From Desmodus rotundus (Eukaryota; Chordata; Mammalia; Chiroptera; Phyllostomidae): DNA of 64,000 nucleotides. The notes beneath the pieces are model-generated. The model did no database searches and was not told where the DNA came from. It saw only the letters and a list, made by a program, of their open reading frames with translations. Positions 11,701-22,189 of this stretch are shown in pieces. The stretch is taken from the NCBI RefSeq assembly GCF_022682495.2, contig NC_071398.1:27097426-27161425 (forward strand). The letters run 5' to 3'. Both the position numbers and the translations under genes were made by a program. Numbering within the stretch: the stretch's first letter is position 1; every line of letters starts with the position of its first letter.

Positions 11701-11953
11701 TTATTGAGATGACATTCATCTAATATAAAATTAATCATTTTAAAGTGAACAGTTCAGTGGTGTTTAGTGCATTCACAATGTTGGGCAACCACCACTTCTA
11801 CCTAGTCCCAAAACATTTTCGTCACCCCAAAAGGAAACCCCAGACCCTTTAAGCAGTCTCTCTACATTCTCAACTCCCCCCCACCACCCAGCTTTTGGCA
11901 ACCACCCATCTATATACTGTCTCTCTGGGTTTATCACTCTAGACATTACATAT
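11700..11953 (-). mobile_element. Old LINE-1 (L1ME type) 3' end, first part
   Basis: Reverse L1ME pattern: TTATTGAGATGACATTCAT, CATTTTAAAGTGAACAGTTC, then TTTTCGTCACCCCAAAAGGA. The element resumes at about 12367 after a younger insertion, and again after the SINE at 13056. Confidence 0.7.
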
Positions 11954-12127
11954 GGGGGAGAGGGATAATGGGGGAAAACAGGGGAAGGGCCAACAAGGAA
12001 TGTGTGTAAAGGACACATGGACAAAGCCAAAGGGGGTGGGTTCAAGGGTGGGAGGTGGGGATGGGGGTTGAGGGCATGGTGGGGGGAAAATGGAGATAGC
12101 TTTACTTAAACAGCAATAATAAAAAAG
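11954..12127 (+). mobile_element. Bat-type LINE-1 3' end
   Basis: G-rich 3' UTR with AAAGGACACATGGACAAAGC, GGTGGGGGGAAAATGGAG, then CAGCAATAATAAAAAAGG as poly(A) signal and tail. It interrupts the older reverse L1ME copy. I recognise this as the 3' end common on bat LINE-1. Subfamily not assigned. Confidence 0.55.
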
Positions 12128-12366
12128 GAGATCTAACAAAATTTTTACTTTTAAGCATTTTGATTGTTAAATATATACTTATTAATAAGTGATGAAACTG
12201 CTTTAGCTTACATTCAAATGGCATGTGTCCACAGTATGGGAGATTCAGAGAATGGAGCCCAGGGAATTGGCAGGTGGGTGTAATAATGGGAACTGGTGTA
12301 GGGGAAGAAAATAAGAAAATCAGAAAATCTTCAGATTCTACCCAGGTAAATAAATAAATAAATAAA
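12128..12366. other. Unassigned segment between LINE-1 3' end and an (AAAT)n tail
   Basis: About 215 bases of non-repeat-looking sequence end in TAAATAAATAAATAAATAAA at 12345-12365, directly before the old L1ME resumes. It may be flanking DNA carried along by the LINE-1 (see findings). Confidence 0.4.
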
Positions 12367-12871
12367 GTCACACAATATGTGACATTTTGTGTCTGGCTTC
12401 TTTTACTTAGTACAGTGTTTTTGAGGCTCATCCACATAATAGCATGAATTAGTATTTCATTTTTTATGGCTGAGTAACATTCCATTGTATGAGTAAGACA
12501 TTTGGTTGATCCATTCACCCACTAATCGACATTGCATTGCTTTTACCGTTGGGCCACTGTGAGCCCTGATGCTGTGGACATTCACGTACGTGTACTCATT
12601 TGAGAACCTGTTCTTACTCTTTTGAGTACATCTAGGACGGAAGTTTCTGGGTCTTAAGGTAATCCTATGCTTAACTTTTTAAGAAACTGACAAACTTTTC
12701 CACAGTGGCTGGAAACCAAAATGTGATGCCATTAGTATTTCCAGTGGGGGCGGTTGTGACAACCACACATTCCAATAGACAGAATGTACTAAATAGAGAA
12801 CGCATTCCCACCAGTAGTGTCTGAGAGTTCTAATTTCTCTGAATTTTCACAAACACTTATTTTCCTTTTTC
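12367..12871 (-). mobile_element. Old LINE-1 (L1ME type), second part
   Basis: Continues the 11700-11953 copy: TGTGACATTTTGTGTCTGGC, TTTTTATGGCTGAGTAACAT with CCATTGTATG, and CTTTTCCACAGTGGCTGG. Interrupted by the VES SINE. Confidence 0.7.
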
Positions 12872-13056
12872 TTTTTTTACGTCACCGGAGGACATGCTTA
12901 CTGATTTTAGAGAGAGGGAAAAGGAGAGAGAACAAGAGGGAGACAAAAGTGTAAGAAAGAAACATCGATCAGTTGCCTCTCGTTTGTGCCCCAACTAGGT
13001 ACCAAACCCACACCACCCAGGCTTGTGCCCTGACAGGGAATCACACCAGCCAGGGC
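12872..13056 (-). mobile_element. VES SINE (bat tRNA-derived), reverse
   Basis: On the minus strand the head reads GCCCTGGCTGGTGTGATTCC, then GTCAGGGCACAAGCCTGGG, and further in GAGAGGCAACTGATCGATG. The end is A-rich. A rough CTTTTTCTTT repeat lies at both borders as a decayed target-site duplication. The A box region is shorter than in the 53177 copy. The copy sits inside the old L1ME. Confidence 0.8.
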
Positions 13057-13380
13057 ATTACTTTTTCTTTCTTATTCATGCCATCCTCGGTGTGAAGTAG
13101 CACCTCACTGTGGATTTGATTCGAATTTCCCTAATGACTATTGACTATTGATGTTGAGCATCTTTCCATGTGCTCACTAGGCCATTTGTGTATCTTCTCG
13201 GCAGAACTATCTATTCAAGTCCTTTGCCTATATTTTAACTGCATTGTGTATCTGTTGTTTGAGTTGTAAGTGCTCTTTATATATTCTGGATAGTAATCTC
13301 TTCTCAAAAACACAATTTGCAGATCTGTAGGTTGTCTTTTCACCTTCTTCATAACGTCCACTTTGTTACATTTTAAATGA
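13057..13380 (-). mobile_element. Old LINE-1 (L1ME type), third part
   Basis: It resumes after the SINE with GAAGTAGCACCTCACTGTGG, GATGTTGAGCATCTTTCCAT, CAAGTCCTTTGCC and GATCTGTAGGTTGTCTTTTC, all reverse ORF2-region hallmarks of mammalian LINE-1. Confidence 0.75.
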
Positions 13381-14179
13381 TGAAACAACTAAGACACCCA
13401 GTGGCAGACGTTTACCTGGCATTTGTGGACAAAATAATCACGTGCTCCTATATTTGATCACTGATTTATATTTCTCTGAACACCTCGATATTTAGAATCA
13501 CCCTGCTGATTGGTTGCAGGTGTTCATTTCCATCCAAACATTAAGCATCATAGTGCAGTTCCAAGCACAGAATATCATGTGGAGAATGGATGTCTTAGGA
13601 AGGAAAGAGTTAAACAGCCCCTCTCCTACTGTTTCCACTGACCAGATCCTCCTCGTGGTTTATGGATAACCACAATAAAGGAAGCAAGGCAGGAAAAATG
13701 AAAAGAGGTTCCCCAGCACAGTTGTTTAAGGACCCCCATGTCACGCCTGGGTGCCAATTAACATTTAGTTGAATTTTTGGTTCACACCTCAACCAGCTGT
13801 TGGGCTGGCGCTCTGGAGAAGGCTGCGTGTGCGCTGAGATAGCAAGGTGCAGTCTGCATGCTGACATTTAGAAAGCCATCAAGGGCCATGTGTTCTTTAT
13901 TTAGTATGTTCTTTCTATTGTAATGTGAGGTCCTCACAGGTGCCCCTATGGGAAATACTAATGGCCATCACACCTTGACTCAAGGAAATAGCTCTCTGCT
14001 TTCAAGCAAAGCCTGGGTCACGGGTCTGCACTGGTGCCCAGGGGCGGGGGCCAGGGGGGTGAGCTGGAGAAAAGAGGAAGAGGCCACATTCAGAACCACA
14101 CTCCCTGTAACACCTCCCCATCAAAATCACAGATACACGTCCAAAGACCTTAACTCCTACATTTAGTTCTGCCAATAAA
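13381..14179. other. Unique intronic sequence
   Basis: No recognised repeat or exon. Open frames of 72-85 codons at 13610-14166 have no domain. Confidence 0.45.
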
Positions 14180-14480
14180 ATGTATTATTTTTCTGACCAC
14201 TAAACAATATGTTTATTGTAAAAAATTAGAAAATTAGAAACACACAAAGGACAAAATAAAAGTTGCATAACCACATTGTCCAGAGATAATTGCTGTTAAT
14301 ATCTTATTGTATATAATGCTCCTACTCTATTTAAAAATTGTGTATATATAAATACATTTTTTAAATGGGGCCTCAGCATTCATACAATTTTGTAACCTGC
14401 TTTCCTCTCAACAATGTAATAGAAACATTTTCCATGTCATTAAATATTCTCTTACTAAGCATTTATTTTTAAAGTGGGTG
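14180..14480 (-). mobile_element. Old LINE-1 (L1ME4-like) fragment
   Basis: Pattern of TGTCCAGAGATAATTGCTGT, GTAACCTGCTTTCC and TTTTCCATGTCATTAAATAT, typical of very old L1M 3' regions. Confidence 0.55.
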
Positions 14481-15025
14481 CCTCTGGCTTATACAGCAGC
14501 AATCTTAAATGCTGCAAAGAGCTATGCTTGGTGGATTTGAATAGTTGGGTTTTTTTTTCTCAGAGTATTATGAGGATGTTTAAATGGTGCACCTGGGAGA
14601 ATACCGCTGGCTAGCCATTCCTGGATGGGGAAGAATCTCCAGCCTTTCTTGATTTGTTCAGAATCTGCAAACAGATCCCTTTCTCATAGCCACAGGGCAT
14701 CTCCCGGATGTTAACAGGTGCTGGGCTAAGGGTTCCAGGGTGCAGTCCCGGCACTGGGTGTCTGGCTGATGGAGAGCAACACAGACACACCGCATCTTTC
14801 AGGCCAGTTGAAATTTAAATAACCGTGAAGGTTCCAGGCTGAAATATGGTCCCCAGAAATGAACAAATGGGAGATGTGGGTGTTGGAAAGCAGATGATGT
14901 CCTGCAGCAGAAAGGAGGAAGGCTTTCCAGATGAGAGGTAAAGCTTGTGTGAGCCCTCGAGGACGGGCACAGTCTGGAGAGAGAGAGAGAGCATGCAGGA
15001 GACGTTTGTCCAGGCATCAGCTCTG
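14481..15025. other. Unique intronic sequence
   Basis: Contains a GAGAGAGAGAG run near 14979-14991. No gene or named repeat recognised. Confidence 0.4.
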
Positions 15026-15335
15026 CCAATGTTAAATGAACATCTACTCTGTGCCCAACAGTACGCTAGGTGTCGGGGGTATTACAATGAAAAGACGTAG
15101 GTGATTCTAACAGCTTACAGGTTTGTAAGCATATGGCACAACCCAGTGTGACGTGTGGTACAGTAAGAGAGAATATTGAGTGCAGTAATAATAAGTCTCA
15201 ATAAATATCACTATTGGATGTTATGCATGTATCATCTCATTTAGTCCTCCCAACAATGCTGTGAGCTACTGTTTTTCTCCCTAGTTGAGGACCGTAAGAC
15301 TGAGGCTTAGTGAGGTTAACTTGCCCACAGTCCAC
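15026..15335 (-). mobile_element. MIR SINE (reverse), diverged
   Basis: Reverse MIR pattern: CTACTCTGTGCCCAACAGTA and, further on, ATGTATCATCTCATTTAGTC, then GACTGAGGCTTAGTGAGGTT and ACTTGCCCACAG. Confidence 0.6.
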
Positions 15336-15354
15336 ACGTGCTACTAGCTCGTGG

Positions 15355-15545
15355 GGTTCACTACATGCTGCGCTAAGCATTTTGCAGGTGTCCTCTTATT
15401 TAATCCTCATGACAACCTTTCTAGGTAGACAATGATGAGCCCGTTTCCAAGGAGGTACTGGAAGCACAGAGGAACTTAATTAATCTGCCCAGGTCCTCTC
15501 AGGTGGTAAGCGGTGGAGCAGGGCTGCACTAGCGCTGTCTGATTC
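15355..15545 (-). mobile_element. MIR SINE (reverse), second copy
   Basis: GCGCTAAGCATTTTGCAGG, CTTATTTAATCCTCATGACA, then GGAAGCACAGAGGAACTTAA and GTGGAGCAGGGCTGCACT. It lies next to the previous MIR in the same orientation. Confidence 0.6.
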
Positions 15546-15689
15546 TCAAGGCCAGTCCATCCCCATTAGGCCTCATTATTTTGTCCTCAGCACCCCTGCA
15601 AGAGGTGGGATCCTGGTTGCTCTGGGGGACTGTGAATCACTAAGCAAGAGTCCTGCTAGGGCTGACTTTATACTCCATCATTCATTCCA

Positions 15690-15795
15690 ATCATAATTAC
15701 CTATTAGGCACGTATGATGTCCAGGAACTATATTGATTTGCATAAAGACACAGCCGTTGAGGAGCCCACAGGCTAACCAGGAACCACACATGCCA
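15690..15795 (-). mobile_element. L2 LINE (reverse), left part split by a LINE-1
   Basis: Ends GTTGAGGAGCCCACAGGCTA just before an 18-base T-run at 15796-15813. The L2 pattern seems to resume at about 16311. Confidence 0.4.
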
Positions 15796-15841
15796 TTTTT
15801 TTTTTTTTTTTTTGAGAGGGGCATCATTCCCCAAGGTGGAT

Positions 15842-16301
15842 TTTATTTTTGTAATTAATTTTCAAACATATTTTCTGTTCAATATTATTCCCAAAATGGT
15901 TTGTTTCCAATAAAATACTGATATGGAGAAATATTTTTGCAATTTTAATCTCTATGTTAGAGATGTTTCTTTCTTCTTTTTTATTTTTTAATGTATTTAT
16001 TGATTATGCTATTAAAGTTGTTCCATTTCCCCCGCCTCATTCCACTCCATCCTGCCCACCCCCTCCCTCCCACATTCCCCCCTAGTTCATGTCCATGGGT
16101 CATACTTATAAGTTCTTTGGCTTCTACATTTCCTACACTATTTTTACCCTCCCCCTGTCTATTTTCCACCTATCATTTATGCTACTTATTCTCTGTACCT
16201 TTCCCCCCCTCTCCCTCTCCCACTCCCATGTTGATAACCCTCCATGTGAGCTCCATTTCTGTGGTTCTGTTCCTGTTCTAGTTGTTTGCTTAGTTTGCTT
16301 T
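15842..16301 (-). mobile_element. Bat LINE-1/HAL1-type 3' end, 5'-truncated, with extra 3' sequence
   Basis: Bases 15976-16301 are the reverse of a bat LINE-1 3' UTR, nearly the same order as in the HAL1-like element at 40.4-40.75 kb (TTTATTGATTATGCTATTA, CCATGGGTCATACTTATAAG, TTTGGCTTCTACATTTCC). AAGGTGGAT occurs at 15833-15841 and again at 16302-16310, at the 5' truncation point. If this is the target-site duplication, 15842-15975 is non-LINE sequence carried on the 3' side. Confidence 0.6.
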
Positions 16302-16310
16302 AAGGTGGAT

Positions 16311-16760
16311 ATTGCATTAAACATAGGCACAAGTAAGGCACAGCGTGAGTGTAGAAAACTATCCTCCCATCTAGACACAGAAAAATCAGGGCAGGCTTCA
16401 TGGAGGAGTAACGAGAGAACTGAGACTCAGACAATGAGTAGGTCATACCTGGGGACAAATGTTGGTAGAGGCTGTTCCAGGCAAAGGCATAGAGGTGCAG
16501 AGAACCATATGGTTTAAGAAACCATAGCCAGTGGTTAAGTATTCCTAGAAGACAATGAATGGATGAGGGGAGGCATGGTAGGAAATGAAAAGAAAGAGGG
16601 ACAAATTCCAAGGGCCTTTAGTGCCACTCCACAGAGTCTAAACTATTACTTTAGTCCACAGAGTATCCTGGTAGTAATAGGGAGCCACAGAAGGATTTAG
16701 AGCAGAGTAGCCAAGTGATCAGAGTGAAGTGTTAGAAATGCAATTGTAATGAAAATGCTC
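16311..16760 (-). mobile_element. L2 LINE (reverse)
   Basis: Reverse L2: GGGCAGGCTTCATGGAGGAG, GGTAGAGGCTGTTCCAGGCA with AAGGCATAGAGG, and AGTCCACAGAGTATCCTGG. Diverged. Confidence 0.55.
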
Positions 16761-17574
16761 TTGAAAGGGTGAGATGGGAATCGGGGAATCCGCAGAGGCT
16801 CTGTTTTGTGCCTTGAGCTGCAGGAGAGGTATTGGGAATGGAAAGAGGATGGCAGATGTGAACAATTTAGAGAGGTAGAGCTGATAGTTCAGTAAATGGA
16901 TCTGGGAAGGTCCTAAATCTAAGATCAATGCACCACCCAGTTTTCATTTCTTCCCATGTCGTTACTTTACCATTTCTTTTGCACTTCCTCATTAAAACTC
17001 CAGGGTGTCGGAGCTGACTGCAGTAAGAAGCTTGAGAACTGTCATCCACACTCTCATGGGTCACTGGACTGGATGTTAGCACTTGGCCTCCCTGCAGATA
17101 ACGGTCTCTGTCTGTGGGAGTCAATATTTATAACAGAAAGAAAAGCACATTCTCCTTAAATGACACCACTTATTCTGTTTACTTTTTAAATACTTTCATG
17201 TTGTTAAAATCCTAGTCTGATTTTTATATCTATAATGAAATTTGGGCAGATTGTATTTCAGCTGGCATTGAAAGAAACATGCTTTTTCTTTTCTTTGAAA
17301 GGATGAATATATTTTACTCTCCTACCAAAATCACAACTGCATTTGTTCACTCCCCCCAAAATAACTGTGGGACCTTTGGAAGGCAGGTGTGGTCTCTGCC
17401 CTCTTAAAGTTTGTGGTTGAGTCATTGATCCAGAAGTACTCACTCAGTATTTGCTCCTCTTTTAAACAGTCACTCACTGCCTTGAGCATCCATAGAACAG
17501 AAGAGGAAAAAAGGTCGGGAATCTGTCCTCAAAAATTACTTTCACTGTTTTTTAAATATTTCAGACAAAAATAC
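16761..17574. other. Unique intronic sequence
   Basis: No repeat family or exon recognised. Confidence 0.4.
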
Positions 17575-17900
17575 CCATCCCTTGTGCCCCTGCCTCAGGA
17601 CCTTTGCACTTGCAGTTCATCTGCATGGACAGCTTTACCCCAGCATATCCTGCTGCTTCTCCTTAGTCTCTTCAGAGGGGACCTTCTCAGGCCATCTCAT
17701 TTAGAACCAAGTGGCCACCCTCACCCCAGAATGCTCTGTCCCCCTTCTTATTTTATTTTTCCTTAAAGCACTTATCTCTGTTGATCCTGTTTACAATCCA
17801 AATCCTCATCTAGAATGTAAGCTCCATAAGGAGGGGATCTTTGTAGCTTTCGTCTGTGGTTCTCTCCCCACCAGCTAAAGGGCCTTCAGAGAATGTCTGT
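17575..17900 (+). mobile_element. L2 LINE 3' fragment
   Basis: CTTGTGCCCCTGCCTCAGG, ACCTTTGCACTTGCAGTTC, then AGAATGTAAGCTCCATAAGG, which are successive L2 3'-end landmarks. Confidence 0.65.
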
Positions 17901-18289
17901 GGAATGACAGGTGAACCCCCTCTGAGCCTCGGGTTACTCACCTGAGGTCTGGAGGCTGGCGGGAGACCTGCTGAGATACAAGTGGGAGGAGAGCAGCAGA
18001 GTCCCAGGAGGCTTGGTTCCGTGGGGCCCCTGCTGGCCCTGCGGGCGCGCTCAGGCTGCCTCACAGGACGTGCCCAGCAAATGTCAGCTTTGCTTTATAC
18101 AGATGTTTCCTGGCTTCCCTGACCCTCAGCTTAATACCTTAGGCCCATGATACAAATTAGAAGGGACAAAAAAAGTTTTAAGAGTATAGATCTAACGCCA
18201 TAGCCATCCCTTTGGAGAGGTTTTGTGTGTGTTTTGTTCTTTCTTTTTAATACTATAAACATAAGGTATTGACTTCTTACCAAAGCCAC
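17901..18289. other. Unique intronic sequence, locally GC-rich
   Basis: Around 17940-18070 the sequence is GC-rich with a few CpGs (GCGGGCGCGCTCAGG). Too short for a CpG island and no exon recognised. Confidence 0.4.
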
Positions 18290-18537
18290 ACAATTCATTC
18301 TCTCTCATATATATATATAAACCTATTAAGAGGGAAAAGAATACTTATCTATAATTACATCAGACTGAACAGTTGTCAGCATTTGTGTGTGTGCAGATGG
18401 ATGCATAGATAGATACAGATTAGATAGATGTCTCTATCTGCATACATATATGTGTGTGTGTGTATATATATATGTACATGGACATATATACATATAGATA
18501 TCTATATCTGTATAGAATTTAGATAGATACATTTTTA
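18290..18537. repeat. TA/TG/GATA microsatellite cluster
   Basis: (TA)n at 18307-18320, GATAGATA-type units at about 18405-18435, (TG)n then (TA)n at 18451-18472, and mixed ATACATATAGATATC units after that. Confidence 0.7.
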
Positions 18538-18688
18538 CATGAGGGGGAACCCAAACAAACAGGTTATCTACTGAGGGCAGGCCCCCTGTTGTAGTACAGG
18601 CTTCCCCTGCTAGGTGAGTGTTCTAGGAACCCATGTGTAGCAGTGTACCAGCTGGCATTGTTGTGAGAGGCTGCATTCAGCTTCAGTG
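18538..18688. mobile_element. Possible mariner-like DNA transposon fragment
   Basis: Begins ACATGAGGGGGAACCCAAAC and continues with AACAGG, which resembles the ends of bat mariner-type elements. It runs to the T-run before the SINE fragment. No matching opposite end seen, so the call is tentative. Confidence 0.3.
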
Positions 18689-18785
18689 ATTTTTTTTTTT
18701 TAAGACAGAAGGGATGGGAGGGAGGGAAACACCAGTGTGAGGTTGCCTCTAGTGTACCCTTATTAGGGGCCTGGCTCGCTTCAGG
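18689..18785 (-). mobile_element. VES SINE fragment (reverse)
   Basis: A T-run, then GGAGGGAGGGAAACACCAGT, GTGAGGTTGCCTCTAG and GGGGCCTGGCTCGC match the 3' half of the VES SINE in reverse. The tRNA-like head is missing. Confidence 0.6.
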
Positions 18786-19440
18786 AGGAGTTCCATTCCT
18801 CCTTCAGCTCACACCAGTATTCTGGGAAACACAGATCCAATGAGCCCATCTAGAACCCAAACACCATCCTAACGAAGGTCCGTCCTAAAGATCCAGGTAG
18901 CTAAAATCCCAGTAAAGTTAGTGGACTTACCTGCAGGTTTCTAAAGCAGCCTTTCCCTTCAGATCTCTGAGACAAATGGCTAATGACAATTCTACCTTCC
19001 CTCTCAATTTCTCCCCAGTTTTCCCATTGAAGGAAGAATGGGTTTACCCACCCCCACTGCCTGCTCTAAAGCGTGCTGCATGTGAGAGCCATTGGGACAT
19101 ACAGTGGCCTCAGTGGCCGGGGACTCCTTGGAGTGGTCTCCTCCCCCAGCCATGGGACATTTACCCAAACCGCTGGGAAGAACCACCACCACCATAGAGA
19201 GTGAGTTGACAGCCAATGTGAATGGAATTCGTAGTTGACAAGGCTTCCTGAAGACTGAGCTCTCTCTTAAAAATGTAAAACTCCCAAGACCCCTAAGTAA
19301 GACCCCAGATCCACCACACCATGAAGTCATGTCATGAAGTTATGTGGTAGATGAAGAACAGTCTGACTACACTCTAAGTATTAGACGTGTGCTCCATTCT
19401 CTGACCAGAAGGATCATTGGCAGGCTTTGCATTTAATGGG
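18786..19440. other. Unique intronic sequence
   Basis: No named repeat. Open frames of 73 and 108 codons at 19000-19330 on opposite strands are incidental. Confidence 0.4.
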
Positions 19441-19905
19441 TGTGTTAATTTCCTGGGGCTGTGGTGACAAATTACCACAAACCAGGTCATTGACAACAGC
19501 AGACAAGTATTCTCTCACAGTCCCGGAGACAAGAAGACAAAAATCAAGGAGGCAGCAGGGCTGCACTCTCCCTGGAGGCTCTAGGGGAGGATCCTGCCTG
19601 CTTCTTCCAGCTTCTGTGACTCCTGACTTCCTTGGGTTGTGGTCGTATCACTCCAACCTCTGTCTCTGTCTTCACATGGCCTCTTCCCTTGCTTGTGTGT
19701 CTCTCCTCTGCTGTCTCTTATGAGGACACATGTCCTTGAAGTTCTTGATCTTAGGGTCTACCCTAAATCCAGGATGCTCTCATCTAGAGATCCTTAACGT
19801 AGTCACATCTGCCAAGACCCTCTTTCCAAATCAGGTCACATGCACAGGGCCTGGGGGTTAGGACTTGGACCCATCTTTTTGTGGGCCACCATCCAACCTA
19901 CTCTA
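19441..19905 (+). mobile_element. MLT2-like solo LTR (ERVL)
   Basis: Begins TGTGTTAATTTCCTGGGGCT, then AAATTACCACAAACCAGG, TCTCACAGTCCCGGAGAC, TATGAGGACACATGTC and CTAAATCCAGGATGCTCTCA, ending CCATCCAACCTACTCTA. This is the ERVL-type LTR that begins with the TTAGTTTCCTGGGGCTG block. Old and without internal viral sequence. Confidence 0.7.
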
Positions 19906-20019
19906 GGTCATGAACATAACTCCCATTTCATTTTAAGGTACCACCATTCTTTGCTTCTTTGATTTAAAAGCTCATGTACCTGTCCAAGATTTAATGAGCA
20001 ACTATTCTGTGATTTTGAC

Positions 20020-20235
20020 CGTAACAAGAGCTTCCACTTGCTAAGTTCACGCTGTACACCAGGTCACATGATTGGTGATGTATAGGGGTTAGCCCATTCC
20101 ACCCTCATAGCAGTCTTGGAGAAAAGGAAAGAGTGCAACCTTTTGCTGAACTAGGAGACCTGGGCATCAGAGTTTGTGACTTGTCCGCGGTCACATAGCT
20201 GTTACAAAGCAAAGCTGAGATTTGTCCCCTTAGTC
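20020..20235 (-). mobile_element. MIR SINE (reverse), diverged
   Basis: CGCTGTACACCAGGTCACAT, then CATTCCACCCTCATAGCAGT and TTGTCCGCGGTCACATAGCT follow the reverse MIR order. Confidence 0.5.
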
Positions 20236-20329
20236 TGAAAGCACCTCGCAGCAGGGTGGAAGGGACAGAGACGCGTGGTTTACTGAGGCACAATGTGATG
20301 TGTGCTATCGGGAAGCTGTGTAAAGAGCT

Positions 20330-21115
20330 CTGCGATCTCTCTGGAGATTTCAGGAAAGGCTTCAAAGAGAAACTGACATTTGAGATGCACATTTGAGGAT
20401 AGTAGAAATTTACCAACTCTGAACATAGAGAATTGCATTCCAGGCTAAGGGGACAGCGTATGTGAAAAAATAGAAGTGTGAGTGGACCACCCACATAATC
20501 CCCTAGGAAGTGTCCAGGGGCTTCTGTAGGATGTAGGGGAACGATGCTGGGATGCTCTAGGGCCCGTGGTTTGCACGTAGAAAGTCAGCCTAAGAAATCT
20601 CCCACTGTCCGAGGGTTACAGGTTCTGGTACAGCATCTAGTGGCTGTCCTGGCTGGTGTTTCCTCCCTGAATGGCATGATGCTGGCACCCCAGGACCTCT
20701 TTCCACCTTCCTGCACTCCTTAACCCCTTCCAAAATTGCTCCAAATTTATATTCTACTTATCTCAGCAAAGAGCAGTCACAGTGAGACATGACAGTGACC
20801 GAAATGAAGACAAAGGCAGTGGGAATAGTGAGGGTGGGATCAGATGGGACTCCTTTCCAAGAGCAAATCAGTGGGGCTAAGAGGGGACACCAGGACTTCC
20901 TGCTGGGTCGCCTGGTAGAGGGTGACACCATTACCCAGGACAGGGAGGGAGTGCAGTTGGCTGGGGAGGCACTTACCCTGTGTTTACTTTGGGACATGCT
21001 GTGTTTGCAGTGCATATGAAACATTCAGGTGGAAATGTCAAGCAAGCAGTTTGAAGTGTGGATCTGGGAATTAGGAGAGATTTGGACATGAAAGAGACAG
21101 GTGGTCATTGAAGCT
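20330..21115 (-). mobile_element. L2 LINE (reverse), in two parts
   Basis: 20330-20500 has CAGGAAAGGCTTCAAAGAGA and CATTCCAGGCTAAGGGGACA. 20770-21115 has AACATTCAGGTGGAAATGTC with AAGCAAGCAGTTTGAAGTG and GATCTGGGAATTAGGAGAG. Between them lies unassigned sequence. Confidence 0.5.
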
Positions 21116-21384
21116 GTCAGAACCAATAGGGGTGCGTAGAACTGAAGCTGTGGGAACACATGGGGTCTCCAAGAAGTAGGCAGACATTTAGGGACTTAGT
21201 GGAAACTGTTCAAAGAGCTTCCCATGACTGGCAGCCTGTCCCCAAAAAGCTCCCACCCCCAAGCTCAACCCAGACAGGACTTCCGTGAACAGCTGGGAAA
21301 CGCATTCCCATATGGAATCTTCAGGCTACCATGAAGAGAGGCTTTGGACCACTATGTCAGTGATGAGGAGACTAACTCAGAGCG

Positions 21385-21615
21385 TAGCGATTAGGAGTGT
21401 AGGCTGTGGACCAAGAATTTGGGTCCCAATCCCAGCTCTACCACATAAGAGCTGTGTGTCTTTGGGCAACAGAATCCCCTGCCTGTATAAAGGGAGCAAC
21501 CATCTTATCCCCCTCACAGGGCTGTTGTGAGGTTTAGCTGAGGAATTCACACAAAAGATTGAACCCTGTTTCCAGTATAAAATAAGTTCCCAGTGGGCGT
21601 AGCCATGATTGTTAT
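21385..21615 (+). mobile_element. MIR SINE
   Basis: TAGGCTGTGGACCAAGAATT, AATCCCAGCTCTACCAC, TGTGTCTTTGGGCAA, then CCTCACAGGGCTGTTGTGAG. A fairly complete MIR with a recognisable tRNA-like part and core. Confidence 0.75.
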
Positions 21616-22189
21616 AATGACAGAGGGTCTGAGTGGAACACAGCTGGACGGGCAAGCAATGAGCACTTGTGGACTAGAGCAGAGAGGTCCACAGGCTCGG
21701 GTTTGAGCCAGGAGGGAGGACGAGGCACAGAGGTGTGCTCTCATCGCAGGGCTGAGGCTTGACCCCAACTGGGATGGGAGCGATGACACTGGATTCCTTG
21801 GCAGTAGAGTTCAAGTCCCTCCACTTTGAAAACGACTCTGGAGAGGAGCAGGAGGGAACGCAGAAAGCTCTATTTATTGTTATTTTTTAAAAATAAATTG
21901 AAAAGGAGCCCTCCAAGGGCATATCTGTGGGTTTTATACTTTGTGAAGGAAAAACACACTCATCTTGATCAACAACATCCTGTCTGTCTGTGAGGCTGGG
22001 CCCGGGAAGGTCAAGACCAAATGTTAAGTCGTAACAGTCGACTTCCTGTTCCTTGCTTGAGTAACATTCAAGGGTGTTAATAGGCTTAGCTTCTGTCTGC
22101 AGAGCCAAGACAATTTCAGGAACAAAATGAATAGCAGAGCCAAGATCACAAAAGGGCCGCCTCCTGAGAACAGGGCAGGGAATCATGGT
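21616..22189. other. Unique intronic sequence
   Basis: No named repeat. An A/T run lies at 21880-21897. A 99-codon minus-strand open frame at 21887-22186 has no recognisable domain. Confidence 0.4.

Noticed and set aside
12102..12518. 138-codon minus-strand open frame
   Set aside because: Joins unassigned sequence to an old LINE-1 3' end (MECYSAIKNE-like), a remnant and not a gene.
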